This document shows, piece after piece, positions 1 through 8,327 of a stretch of 64,000 nt of DNA. The translations under genes were made by a program, and so were the position numbers. Origin of the DNA: Paenibacillus solanacearum (lineage in GTDB: Bacteria; Bacillota; Bacilli; Paenibacillales; NBRC-103111); assembly GCF_910593845.1 (NCBI RefSeq), contig NZ_CAJVAS010000021.1, positions 1 through 64,000 on the forward strand, written 5' to 3'. How positions within the stretch are numbered: position 1 is the first letter of the stretch; each line of letters opens with the position of its first letter. The notes under the pieces are model-generated. The model did no database searches. It was not told the origin of the DNA and worked only from the letters and a program-made list of their open reading frames with translations.

Positions 1-107
1 TCCCAGTATGTAAGACCCCTTGTAGACGACGAGGTAGATAGGTTCGGGGTGGAAGCGCGGTAACGTGTGGAGCTGACGAATACTAATCGGTCGAGGGCTT
101 ATCCAAA
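1..107 (+). rRNA. rrl: 23S rRNA, 3' end (partial)
   Basis: The first ~107 bases match the conserved 3' end of bacterial 23S rRNA, including the stretch that ends in gaatactaatcggtcgagg. The gene begins outside the window. It is followed by a ~180-bp spacer and the 5S gene, as in a standard rrn operon. The exact 3' end is placed by eye. Confidence 0.93.
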
Positions 108-286
108 AAGCTATTCAGCATTTGACTTTTGTTGCAGCGAAGATTTATCTTTTGGAAGTAACCTTTGTGCGAAGCACAACGGAACGAGAAAAGATAAATC
201 GGAGCCCGTTTCGATCCAGTTTTCAGGGCGCAAGCCTTGACGAGAGCTTATGCTTTCGCAACCCGTTTTGCTGATGCAAAACATTG

Positions 287-403
287 TTTGGTGATGATGG
301 CGGAAGGGAACCACGCGTACCCATCCCGAACACGAACGTTAAGCCTTCCAGCGTCGATGGTACTTGGACCGCAGGGTCCTGGGAGAGTAGAACGTCGCCA
401 AGC
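287..403 (+). rRNA. rrf: 5S rRNA
   Basis: A stretch of about 117 nt starting tttggtgatgatggcgg and ending aacgtcgccaagc. It contains the conserved 5S core cccatcccgaacacgaacgt and the gagagtag loop E/helix IV signature. The two ends pair (ttggtgatg with cgtcgccaag). It lies between 23S and the tRNA cluster, as expected for the distal part of an rrn operon. Confidence 0.93.
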
Positions 404-484
404 GAAAAAAATCCCACATAAGTGGAATCTTATTGTAAAAATCATTAGACCGTTACGTTGATCATAACGTTCCTAATGGCATGA

Positions 485-556
485 GGCCCGTTGGTCAAGG
501 GGTTAAGACACCTCCCTTTCACGGAGGTAACAGGGGTTCGAATCCCCTACGGGTCA
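485..556 (+). tRNA. tRNA-Glu (TTC)
   Basis: 72 nt without encoded CCA. The acceptor arm GGCCCGT pairs with ACGGGTC, the anticodon loop reads CTTTCAC (anticodon TTC), and the T arm has the ggttcgaat loop. First of four tRNAs downstream of 5S rRNA. Confidence 0.93.
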
Positions 557-561
557 TATAT

Positions 562-637
562 GAACGCTTAGCTCAGCTGGGAGAGCATTACCTTGACAGG
601 GTAAGGGTCGGCGGTTCGATCCCGTCAGCGTTCACCA
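562..637 (+). tRNA. tRNA-Val (GAC)
   Basis: 76 nt including an encoded CCA. The acceptor GAACGCT pairs with AGCGTTC. The anticodon stem TTACC/GGTAA encloses the loop TTGACAG, giving anticodon GAC. D and T arms are regular. Confidence 0.92.
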
Positions 638-644
638 TAACTAT

Positions 645-725
<81 letters not shown>

Positions 726-735
726 TACTATGTGT

Positions 736-812
736 GGAGCCGTGGTGTAGAGGCCTAACATGCCTGCCTGTCACGCAGGAGACCGCGGGTTCGAATCCCG
801 TCGGCTCCGCCA
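736..812 (+). tRNA. tRNA-Asp (GTC)
   Basis: 77 nt with encoded CCA. The acceptor GGAGCCG pairs with CGGCTCC. The anticodon loop CTGTCAC gives GTC. Last tRNA of the cluster; a terminator follows at 895-948. Confidence 0.93.
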
Positions 813-894
813 GTAAAACTTACATGAGACCCAACAGCTCAATTTATGCCAAAGGGTTTACAGACATTTAACTCACAAAAGCGTCATAAAGACC

Positions 895-948
895 AAAGAC
901 TGGAAGAAGGATCATCGTTCCATACGATCCTCGATCCAGTCTTTTTTG
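895..948 (+). terminator. Rho-independent terminator of the rRNA/tRNA cluster
   Basis: AAAGACTGGA (895-904) is the reverse complement of TCCAGTCTTT (934-943), with inner pairing of ggatc/gatcc and a run of T at 941-947. It closes the rrn-tRNA transcript. Nothing else is visible in 813-1107. Confidence 0.8.
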
Positions 949-1107
949 CCGTATAGCGTGGTATACAATCACTTCATTGCCTCCCGATCTTCCTGCCTAG
1001 CCGAAGCCAAAGCCGAAGCTAATGCACAGGAGTTGCCAGTCTTCTGATAGGAGGATCATGCTATAATGAACTTATCGTTTGAATGACCGGATGAGAGGGT
1101 AGTTCGC

Positions 1108-3306
1108 TTGCATACGAAGGAAGATTTTTTTGTTCGCCAAAAGATAGACAATGACATTACTCTAAATGAGGTTCAGTTACAAGCCGTTCTCCAGACGCAA
1201 GGGCCGCTGCTATTATTGGCATCGCCCGGTTCGGGGAAAACGACGACGATCATGATGAAGATGGGCTATTTGATCGAGGAGAAGCAGACCGATCCGAGAA
1301 GGATCAAGGCGGTCACGTTCAGCCGCGCTTCCGCAAGTGACATGAAGGAACGATATAAACGGTTTTTTCCCGGTCTTCCGCCAGCGGATTTCTCGACAAT
1401 TCATGGCTTTGCTTTTGAAGTCGTGCGTGATTATTTTCGAAAAAAGGGAACGGCCTTCCAAATCATTGAGGGAGATGTGGAGCTGAAAGAGCAGGGAACA
1501 TTCGGCTCGGAGCATCTGCCGCTGCATAAGAAGGTGATCTTGCGCACGTTATTCAAAACGGTGGTCGGTGACAATATGACCGATGACCAGCTGGAAGAGT
1601 TAACGACCTATATCAGCTTGATTAAGAATAAGATGATTCCTCCGGAAAAGTGGTCGCTGGTTCGGACGAGCGTTCCTGAAGCCGTGCGTATTGTGCAGGA
1701 ATACGAAGCGTTTAAAAGGTCGGGATATTCGAAGCTGCTCGTTGATTTCGACGATTTGCTGGTGATCGCGGAGCAGGCGTTGGAGAGCGATCAAGACCTG
1801 CTTCGGGCATATCAGAAGCGGTACGATTATGTCCTGACCGATGAAAGCCAAGATACTTCGATGGTGCAGCATGCTATTATCGAGAAGCTGGTTCGGACGC
1901 ACGGCAATCTTTGCGTAGTGGCCGACGATGATCAAAGCATCTATGGCTGGCGGGGAGCCGAGCCGTCGTATCTTCTGAACTTCAAGGAAGTGTACCCCGA
2001 CGCAGCGATCCTGTTCATGGAGCATAATTATCGCTCGTCCCTGGACATCGTGAGCGCCGCCAATCAATTCATCAAGCGCAATAAGAGCCGGTATGACAAG
2101 AACATGTTCACCGATAATCCGCCGCATAAGCCTATCAAGATGAAGAGCTTTGCAGATCATGTCTTCCAAGCCAAATATTTGGTGCAGGAAATCCAGCAGA
2201 TGGACAATCTGGCCGAAGTGGCGGTGCTGTATCGCAATAACGCTTCCTCGGTGGCGTTAATGAACGAATTTGATCGAGCGGGGATTCCTTTTTACATGAA
2301 GGATGCGGACAATCGGTTTTTCTCGCATTGGGTCGTTGAAGATATTTTAAATTTTATGCGGATGACGTTTACCGACAAGCGCGTTGACATTATAGAGAAG
2401 ATTCATTTGAAGTTCAACGGCTACATAAGCAAGCAGCAGATGGCCGCATTGAAGGAGATCAGCAACAACGAGTCCGTGTTTGATAATTTACTGAATCATG
2501 TGCCGCTGCAGGAGTATCAGGTTAAGTCGCTGACGTCGGCCAAAGAGACCTTCCGGGAGATGAAGGGGATGCCGCCGCTGCAAGCCATCCGGGTCATTCG
2601 CGAACGTCTGGGCTACGAGAAGTCGCTTGAAAAGATGTGCGAGCGGCTGGGATTCCGTAAGGAGTATTTGCTCGGCATACTGAACACGCTGGAAGAAATC
2701 GCAGGCTCGCTGGATACGATGGAGGCTTTTGCGAGCCGGCTGAAGTACCTGGAGGCTCTTCTGAAAAAGGCAAAATCGAGGAAAGGGCAAAATGCGGTTA
2801 CATTCTCGACATTCCACAGCTCGAAGGGACTGGAATTTGAGCGGGTGTACATGATCGACTTAATCGAAGGGGTCGTTCCCTCCTCGAATGAAGTCAACGA
2901 TCCATCGCTGCTGGAAGAAGCCGCTCGCCTGTTCTATGTCGGCATGACAAGGGCGAAAACGCATCTGGAGCTGATTTCCTACAGAAAAAAGGATGGGGAA
3001 GAGGTCGCAGCATCGCAATTCGCGGAGGCGGTCCGTGCGATCGTGAATCCGCCTGAAGCTGCGCCGAGGCCGGAGACGGCAGCGATCGCAAGCAAGGCTG
3101 CTCCGCCCATTCCATACAACCCGAATGCAATGAAAGACAGGACTCAATTAATGCCGGGAGAACTGATACGACACCGGGTGATGGGACGAGGCCAAATCGT
3201 TCAAACCGACGGAGATATCGTAGAAATTACATTCAGCACCGGCGTCAAAAAATTGTCTATTTCGACATGCCTGGAAAAAGGATTGTTAGAAAGGGAAGCG
3301 CCGTAA
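1108..3306 (+). CDS. UvrD/PcrA-like ATP-dependent DNA helicase
   Basis: Superfamily 1A 3'-5' DNA helicase, 732 residues. Motif I (Walker A) ASPGSGKT is at about 38-45, the Walker B variant DESQD near 245, motif III VADDDQSIYGWRG near 271, motif V TFHSSKGLEF near 570, and motif VI FYVGMTRAK near 610. Residues from about 680 resemble the small basic C-terminal Tudor-like tail of PcrA proteins that contacts RNA polymerase. It is close to but shorter than typical PcrA, so it may be a second UvrD-family copy rather than PcrA itself. The start is TTG at 1108, preceded by gagaggg. It stands alone between the tRNA terminator and the PadR unit. Expected role: DNA repair or removal of blocks to transcription and replication. 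Confidence 0.88.
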   Translation: MHTKEDFFVRQKIDNDITLNEVQLQAVLQTQGPLLLLASPGSGKTTTIMMKMGYLIEEKQTDPRRIKAVTFSRASASDMKERYKRFFPGLPPADFSTIHGFAFEVVRDYFRKKGTAFQIIEGDVELKEQGTFGSEHLPLHKKVILRTLFKTVVGDNMTDDQLEELTTYISLIKNKMIPPEKWSLVRTSVPEAVRIVQEYEAFKRSGYSKLLVDFDDLLVIAEQALESDQDLLRAYQKRYDYVLTDESQDTSMVQHAIIEKLVRTHGNLCVVADDDQSIYGWRGAEPSYLLNFKEVYPDAAILFMEHNYRSSLDIVSAANQFIKRNKSRYDKNMFTDNPPHKPIKMKSFADHVFQAKYLVQEIQQMDNLAEVAVLYRNNASSVALMNEFDRAGIPFYMKDADNRFFSHWVVEDILNFMRMTFTDKRVDIIEKIHLKFNGYISKQQMAALKEISNNESVFDNLLNHVPLQEYQVKSLTSAKETFREMKGMPPLQAIRVIRERLGYEKSLEKMCERLGFRKEYLLGILNTLEEIAGSLDTMEAFASRLKYLEALLKKAKSRKGQNAVTFSTFHSSKGLEFERVYMIDLIEGVVPSSNEVNDPSLLEEAARLFYVGMTRAKTHLELISYRKKDGEEVAASQFAEAVRAIVNPPEAAPRPETAAIASKAAPPIPYNPNAMKDRTQLMPGELIRHRVMGRGQIVQTDGDIVEITFSTGVKKLSISTCLEKGLLEREAP

Positions 3307-3329
3307 CATAACGTAACGTAACGTAACGA
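3306..3329 (+). repeat. Short TAACG tandem repeat after the helicase stop
   Basis: The helicase stop codon runs into taacataacgtaacgtaacgt, a pentanucleotide TAACG repeated about four times. Too short to assign a role; it may be replication slippage. Confidence 0.6.
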
Positions 3330-3371
3330 AAGCGCGAAGAGAAGGAGAGGCGGACAGTAAGCCAAATGGAT

Positions 3372-3410
3372 AACGGTACAAGCCCAATGGGCCGATGTGC
3401 CGTTTTTTTG
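3372..3410 (+). terminator. Rho-independent terminator after the helicase
   Basis: AACGGTACA (3372-3380) pairs with TGTGCCGTT with one wobble, the inner arms agccca/tgggc extend the stem, and a T7 tract follows. Confidence 0.75.
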
Positions 3411-3435
3411 TATTGCAATATACAGTGAAGTTGTA

Positions 3436-3450
3436 TATAGTATAACTATA
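3436..3450 (+). promoter_or_regulatory. Palindromic operator candidate for the PadR regulator
   Basis: TATAGT-ATA-ACTATA is a perfect 6-3-6 inverted repeat about 50 bp upstream of the PadR start, flanked by gttgta/tacaac outer arms. PadR regulators commonly bind A/T-rich palindromes in their own promoters, so autoregulation is inferred. Confidence 0.5.
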
Positions 3451-3500
3451 CAGTACAACGATATATAGTTCGGCGATATATGATATTCAGGAGGAGAAGC

Positions 3501-3815
3501 ATGGAACGTGACAAACTTTTGCCGTTGACCGAAACCGTTTATTACATTTTGCTGGCTTTGGTCGAGCCGGCGCACGGCTATCTGATTATGCAGAAGGTGG
3601 AGGAGCTGAGCGGCGGGCAAGTTCGTATGGCGGCGGGTACGCTGTACGGCGCGATCGAGAATTTGCTGAAGCAAAAGCTCATCCAGCCTGTAGCTAGCGA
3701 GGACAGCAGGCGCAAGGTGTATGCCGTTACCGACAAAGGCCTCGATGTATTGCGACAGGACCTCGAACGGATGAAGCATATGATTGCCGTGACCGCAGGA
3801 CGATTGAATGGATAA
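3501..3815 (+). CDS. PadR family transcriptional regulator
   Basis: A 104-residue winged-helix protein with the PadR N-terminal domain: LTETVYYILLALVEPAHGYL at the start, then GTLYGAIENLLKQKLI (recognition helix and wing), then RRKVYAVTDKG. Small PadR proteins (PadR-s2) are dimeric repressors. The start at 3501 is chosen because GGAGGAG lies 5-11 bases upstream; an in-frame ATG at 3480 lacks one. It is followed after 14 bp by a DUF2812 gene, an arrangement common in Bacillota, where the pair is thought to act as regulator and membrane partner. A palindrome at 3436-3450 is a likely operator. Confidence 0.9.
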   Translation: MERDKLLPLTETVYYILLALVEPAHGYLIMQKVEELSGGQVRMAAGTLYGAIENLLKQKLIQPVASEDSRRKVYAVTDKGLDVLRQDLERMKHMIAVTAGRLNG

Positions 3816-3829
3816 GGGAGGAACCCGGC

Positions 3830-4462
3830 ATGAAAAAATACAAGTTTTTTACTAACTTCGACGAAGAGGAAGCATGGCTGAAAGCGATGGCCAAGCAAGG
3901 CAGCCGATTCGTAAAAAAGACGTCGTTCGGCTATGAATTCGAGCCTGCTGAGCCAGAGGACGCCGAGATCAGGATCGATTACCGCACGTTCAAGCGGCAG
4001 GATGATTTCGAAGATTACCGCGCCTTATTCGAGGACAGCGGGTGGGATCATATCGCCGGAACGAAAAGCTCGGGTCATCAATATTTCAAGAAGTCGGGTA
4101 AAGTGGGAGGCGAAGAGATCTTCTCCGACGTCGATTCCAGAGCCGGCCGTTACAAGCGGCTGTCGGACATGTGGGCGACGCTCGCCTGCTGCTTCGTTCC
4201 CCTCTTCGCGGTGCTGGTCTCGACGGACGCGATCGATCCGGGCGTGCTGCTCGATCCGAAATCGCTGTATTACACGCCGGGCCTGTGGAGTTTAACGGGC
4301 GCCGCTTTCTGGAGAGCGTTCCTTTTCGAGACGCCGTTTGTGCTCGTTCGGGGCTTGTTCTGGATCTTCATCCCGGTGATGATCTTCCTTTACTTGTATT
4401 TCTCCGCGAGGGCGAATAAACAGTATAAGAAAACGCAAGACGATAAGATCATCCGCCATTAA
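3830..4462 (+). CDS. DUF2812 domain membrane protein
   Basis: 210 residues. The N-terminal ~110 residues match the DUF2812 pattern (KKYKFF, then WLKAMAKQGSRF, a short beta-rich domain with many acidic residues). The C-terminal part has two hydrophobic segments (about 113-133 and 165-185) separated by an extracytoplasmic loop, ending in a basic tail. Start ATG 3830 has GGGAGG upstream. Cotranscribed with the PadR gene, which probably controls it. The molecular function of DUF2812 is unknown; membrane-stress or antimicrobial response roles are only inferred from the PadR linkage. Confidence 0.85.
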   Translation: MKKYKFFTNFDEEEAWLKAMAKQGSRFVKKTSFGYEFEPAEPEDAEIRIDYRTFKRQDDFEDYRALFEDSGWDHIAGTKSSGHQYFKKSGKVGGEEIFSDVDSRAGRYKRLSDMWATLACCFVPLFAVLVSTDAIDPGVLLDPKSLYYTPGLWSLTGAAFWRAFLFETPFVLVRGLFWIFIPVMIFLYLYFSARANKQYKKTQDDKIIRH

Positions 4463-4475
4463 GCGGCCAGCATGT

Positions 4476-4515
4476 GGACATCATCCGTTTGTACAGACGG
4501 GGGTGTCCTTTTTTT
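4476..4515 (+). terminator. Terminator of the PadR-DUF2812 operon
   Basis: GGACATCATCCGT and ACGGGGGTGTCC form a stem around ttgtacag, followed by T7. Confidence 0.75.
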
Positions 4516-4538
4516 GATGGAGCCGGTGAAAAAAGAAT

Positions 4539-4569
4539 TTGCTCGTGACGTTACGTCACATACTACAAT
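4539..4569 (+). promoter_or_regulatory. MerR-type promoter with 19-bp spacer and perfect palindrome
   Basis: -35 TTGCTC (4539-4544) and -10 TACAAT (4564-4569) are 19 bp apart. The spacer contains GTGACGTTACGTCAC (4545-4559), a perfect 7-1-7 palindrome. An over-long spacer filled by a dyad is the signature of MerR-activated promoters, in which the regulator untwists the DNA. It sits 22 bp upstream of the MerR start codon, so the operon is probably autoregulated. Confidence 0.8.
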
Positions 4570-4590
4570 AAAAACGAAGAGGTGAGGACA

Positions 4591-5397
4591 ATGAGCAGGG
4601 AAGCACGTGAACCGTTCTTCACGGTAGGGGAGCTTGCACGAAAGGGCGGCGTGACGATTCGCACGCTGCAATATTACGACGCCTGCGGACTGCTGGTCCC
4701 GAGCGGATACAGCGAGGGCGGGCGGCGCATGTACGGCAAGCGGGACATCCTTCGGCTGCAGCAGATCTTGTTTCTCAAATCGCTGGGCTTCTCCCTGGAG
4801 GAGATCGGCGAGAAGCTGCTTCCGGCGGATTCGGCGGCGGAGCTGTCCCGGGTGTTCAAGCAGCAGCGATCGATATTGGTCGAGCAGATCGCCCGCATTC
4901 AGCAGACGGTTAACGAAATGGACCAACTGATCGGGGAAGTTGAAACCGGCAGCGACATCAGCATCGAACGGCTTCTGCTCATCACGAAAGCATCCCGCAC
5001 GGACAATCCGTACTTCTTTTTGACCCGGAACATGTCCAAGGAACAGACGGAATACCTCATTGAGCGGTTTAACGAGCAGGAGGCGGCCGAATTCAATCAA
5101 GATCTGCAGGCTCTTACGGCGAAGCTGATCGCCTTGTACCGGCGGAAGGAACAGCCGGAGGGGGCGGAGGGCCAGCAACTGGCCGAGATGTGGTGGAAAC
5201 TGACCATGCAGATGACCAAGGGAGACTTATCGATGCTCCAGGACATGTCCGCTCTCCTGGTCAACGAGAACAGCTGGCCGGCGGATGCCGCCGATTTGAG
5301 GGAAGCGACGCAAACTTTTATGCGGGAAGCCGTTCTTGCGTATTTGAGGAATAACAATATTACGCTGCCCAAGACGAGAGGAGAGAGCCACTCATGA
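4591..5397 (+). CDS. MerR family transcriptional regulator
   Basis: 268 residues. The N-terminal winged HTH of MerR proteins is clear (TVGELARKGGVTIRTLQYYD, then GRRMYGKRDILRLQQILFLK), followed by a long dimerisation helix and a ~150-residue helical C-terminal domain with no metal-binding cysteine cluster. A small-molecule (drug-like) effector is therefore more likely than a metal. The start at 4591 follows GAGGTGAGG; a GTG at 4582 is too close to it. The stop overlaps the next start (ATGA), showing translational coupling to the TIM-barrel gene. The promoter at 4539-4569 carries the MerR-type dyad. Confidence 0.88.
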   Translation: MSREAREPFFTVGELARKGGVTIRTLQYYDACGLLVPSGYSEGGRRMYGKRDILRLQQILFLKSLGFSLEEIGEKLLPADSAAELSRVFKQQRSILVEQIARIQQTVNEMDQLIGEVETGSDISIERLLLITKASRTDNPYFFLTRNMSKEQTEYLIERFNEQEAAEFNQDLQALTAKLIALYRRKEQPEGAEGQQLAEMWWKLTMQMTKGDLSMLQDMSALLVNENSWPADAADLREATQTFMREAVLAYLRNNNITLPKTRGESHS

Positions 5398-6425
5398 AAC
5401 GTAGAGGGGTCAACTATGACGTAGGCATTGAAACGAGCGGCTTTAGGTCGCGGCCTGTGTTCGAAATTGAGGTTGTTCGCCGCGAGCTGGCGATAATTAA
5501 ACATGATCTGAAGTGCAATGCCGTCCGGATCTCGGGGACCGATCCCGACCGGTTGATGGCGGCGGCTGAAATCGCGCTGAACCAGGGGCTTGAAGTATGG
5601 TTGTCGCCGCATCTTCACGATCAAGAGGAAGACGAGACGCTTCGTTATACCGTACAATGCGCGAATAGGGCTGAAGAGCTGCGCAGGCGGTATTCCGGGC
5701 TGGTGTTCATACTCGGCTGCGAGCTGACGCTGTTTATGCAAGGGATATTCGAGGGCGACACGATCTTCGATCGGGTGAGCAGTCCCGGCTTTATGGAAAG
5801 CATTCGAACGGGCGAACATAACATGCGGCTGCAAGCTTTTCTGACGAAAGCAATCCGGGAGGTCCGGGAACGGTTCCGGGGAGAAATCACGTACGCCTCG
5901 GCGCCGCTCGAGACGGTGGATTGGAGTCTGCTGGATTATATAGGCCTCGATCATTACAGGGATATCCGCAATCATGATTCCTACGCGAGCAAGCTTACGT
6001 CGTACGCGCGGTGGCAGAAGCCCGTGATCGTCACCGAGTTCGGCTGCTGTACGTACCAGGGCGCGGAAGATGCCGGAGGCAGAGGGTGGATGATCGTGGA
6101 TCGGACGAGTCCGGCCCGTAAGCGTCTTAATGCCGAATATATAAGGGATGAGGTGCTGCAAGCCAAAGAGCTGGTTGAGCAGTTGACCGTGCTCGATGCT
6201 GCGGGGGTGGAGGGCGCATTCGTCTTCACGTTCGCCGCTCCGACGATGGTTCACGACAGGGAACCTCTGCACGATCTGGACATGGCAAGCTACGCTCTGG
6301 TCAAAAGCTTAGCGGACGGGCGGGGAGTGCGCTTCCCCGACATGAGGTGGGAGCCGAAGCAATCCTTCGATGCAGTCGCGCGTTACTATGCCGAGCGAGA
6401 ACTCTCGCAGGACAGCAGGAAATAA
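5394..6425 (+). CDS. TIM-barrel, glycosidase-like protein in a MerR operon
   Basis: 343 residues, no signal peptide, so probably cytoplasmic. The pattern of alternating strands and helices and the short motifs AVRISG, LGCELT (near 115) and IVTEFGC (near 210) resemble clan A (beta/alpha)8 glycosidases, where a glutamate after strand 4 is acid/base and one after strand 7 is nucleophile. Homologues of this type have, to my memory, carried names such as abortive infection protein without experimental backing; I would not transfer that. The coupled MerR gene suggests a ligand-induced role, for example modifying a toxic glycoside or sensing one. Confidence 0.65.
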   Translation: MKRRGVNYDVGIETSGFRSRPVFEIEVVRRELAIIKHDLKCNAVRISGTDPDRLMAAAEIALNQGLEVWLSPHLHDQEEDETLRYTVQCANRAEELRRRYSGLVFILGCELTLFMQGIFEGDTIFDRVSSPGFMESIRTGEHNMRLQAFLTKAIREVRERFRGEITYASAPLETVDWSLLDYIGLDHYRDIRNHDSYASKLTSYARWQKPVIVTEFGCCTYQGAEDAGGRGWMIVDRTSPARKRLNAEYIRDEVLQAKELVEQLTVLDAAGVEGAFVFTFAAPTMVHDREPLHDLDMASYALVKSLADGRGVRFPDMRWEPKQSFDAVARYYAERELSQDSRK

Positions 6426-6449
6426 ACAGGAGAAGGGTGAACCCAACTG

Positions 6450-7073
6450 ATGGATAAAGCACAAATGAAACAGCATTCCCGGCAAACGTTGAAAAGGATC
6501 ATTCCGAGCTTGATCGTGAACTGGCTGCTCCCGATCGTGTTGTATACTGCGCTTCGCGGCATCGTGGCAAGCGACACCGCCGCGCTTGCTTTGTCCGGAG
6601 CCGTTCCCGCGCTCTGGGTTGTCGCGCGCATGATCGGCGTCCGCCGAATCGACTGGATCGGCTTGCTCGGCGCAGCCGGCTTTGGCGGGGCATGCCTTAT
6701 CTCGGCCTGGACGGGCGGGGAGTCGCTGCCGCTGAAGCTGTATCACCCGGTGGTCGCCTGCCTGATCGGAATCGCCGCGCTGGCATCCGTCGCCGCCGGC
6801 AAGCCGCTGGCGCTTGTGTTGTTCCGCTTGCTTCAAGCGGGTGATCCCGGACGATTCGACAAGCCCGCGGTCCGTCGTAAGCTTGCGCAGGCCACAACGG
6901 TGTTCGGCAGCCTGTTTGTCACGGACGGCATCGTGCATGTCATCTTGGTCTATTCGATATCGACAGGCATGTTCCTGATTTGGTCGCGCGTCGTTACGCT
7001 GGTCATGCTGACGGGTTTGGTGTTGTCCGTCCGGCATATTTTATGGCGCAACAAGCAGGAGGAATCGGCGTAA
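6450..7073 (+). CDS. VC0807-family multi-pass membrane protein
   Basis: 207 residues with about six hydrophobic segments (roughly 15-35, 40-58, 68-85, 103-120, 150-170, 175-195). The motif IPSLIVNWLLPIVLY near the N-terminus and the overall length match VC0807-family integral membrane proteins. The function of the family is not established. Start ATG 6450 follows AGGAGAAGGG. Third gene of the MerR operon; in this context a drug or metabolite efflux or permeability role is plausible but inferred. It ends three bases before the convergent DUF3231 gene, with no obvious terminator between them. Confidence 0.75.
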   Translation: MDKAQMKQHSRQTLKRIIPSLIVNWLLPIVLYTALRGIVASDTAALALSGAVPALWVVARMIGVRRIDWIGLLGAAGFGGACLISAWTGGESLPLKLYHPVVACLIGIAALASVAAGKPLALVLFRLLQAGDPGRFDKPAVRRKLAQATTVFGSLFVTDGIVHVILVYSISTGMFLIWSRVVTLVMLTGLVLSVRHILWRNKQEESA

Positions 7074-7076
7074 ACT

Positions 7077-8162
7077 TCACTGCGTAAGCGAGGAGCGGTC
7101 GCTGGCTCCGGGCTGTTTTTCCATCCAGTTGTGCTTGGTCATGATCATATATATTTTTCTGTACCCGGTATGAATATTCTCGAATATGTGGTTGTAATTC
7201 ATAATGACGTCCGGACGCATGGACGAAGCAAGACCCGTCGCGTAAAACGTCAAGGCGGTACTCGTCAAAAAAGCCATGTGGTACATCATCAGCTTGTCAG
7301 AGAACGGGCTTACGGTGGATTCCGTCACATCCGATTCCCACATTCTCGGCGTGGTCAACTGCTCTTCTTCCAAAATAGCGACGAAGCTGTCGATATCCTT
7401 GCCGGCCCGCTGAACGCCGTCGAGCATATATTCGCGTACGTCTTCATGCCCCGCGACCTGGCCGAAGGCGTGAAACAACGCTTTGTTCAGCGCATTTTTT
7501 TTCGTATTGAAAAAAAGATTGCCGATCTCCGTCGCGTTCAGCGGCTCCGGTTTCCCGATTAGGCCGGACAGCAGCCCTTTTTTCTGGACAAACTCGACCT
7601 TTGCGGGAGAAGCAATCGACGAGGGGGTGGAATACAGGTTGTTGGACTGTTCGTAGGCTATGATTTGATCGAGCAGCCGCTTCGCCTGCACCGAGCAATC
7701 GAAGAAATAGTTCCGCAGTCGTTCGTCTTCGCAAGTCGTCAGGGCCAGGCTGTAAGCCGTCAGTCCGTGAGTCGTCATAATTTCGGAATAAAAGACCATG
7801 AAATGATCGGAGAACAGCCGGGGGGCATGCGAATGGACATCGCTCTCCTGAAAGCCGAGAGGCAGCTGAAAGCCTGCTTGCTTGAAAAAACGGGTAATTT
7901 GCTCCAGATGCGTCTGCGATAACTGCAGCGCCGTCTCCAATATGGAGCGAACCTCTTCCTTTTCTGCCGTTTGGAGGAAATGGGTATAGACGCAAACCGA
8001 CAGACTATCGCCCATATATTGATTCCAAAGGGCAGATACTTCGGCGGCGCTGAATTCGATTTCGTTCGTTCCGCTTGCCAAATGCTCCAGAATGTCCGCC
8101 ATTTGCGAAGTCGTCTGCTCCACTTGTTCGATTCTCCCGATAATCTCGCGCGTGACGTCCAC
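7077..8162 (-). CDS. DUF3231 family protein
   Basis: About 361 residues made of two similar helical halves, each with a segment of the type TAxEISxLWxxYMxDS (here SAAEVSALWNQYMGDS in half one and NATEIGNLFFNTKKNA in half two). This is the DUF3231 double ferritin-like bundle seen in sporulating Bacillota, often associated with spore coat. Start choice: AGGAGG lies nine bases before GTG 8162; ATG 8168 and the outer ATG 8216 are badly spaced or lack a site. It is divergent from the Rieske oxidoreductase. A structural or spore role is inferred from family distribution only. Confidence 0.8.
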   Translation of the reverse strand: MDVTREIIGRIEQVEQTTSQMADILEHLASGTNEIEFSAAEVSALWNQYMGDSLSVCVYTHFLQTAEKEEVRSILETALQLSQTHLEQITRFFKQAGFQLPLGFQESDVHSHAPRLFSDHFMVFYSEIMTTHGLTAYSLALTTCEDERLRNYFFDCSVQAKRLLDQIIAYEQSNNLYSTPSSIASPAKVEFVQKKGLLSGLIGKPEPLNATEIGNLFFNTKKNALNKALFHAFGQVAGHEDVREYMLDGVQRAGKDIDSFVAILEEEQLTTPRMWESDVTESTVSPFSDKLMMYHMAFLTSTALTFYATGLASSMRPDVIMNYNHIFENIHTGYRKIYMIMTKHNWMEKQPGASDRSSLTQ

Positions 8163-8327
8163 GTGCATCAACCTCCTAATCATCGTTGTTTGCTTTATTT
8201 TCTTCCAATGATGCATAATTATTCATCGATTGCCTCGATTCCGGCGCCGAAGGCATGGATCGATCCGGCTAGAATAAACGATTTCGAAACGGATATATTA
8301 GGTTTAAAAATGGAAGAAGGAACCTAC

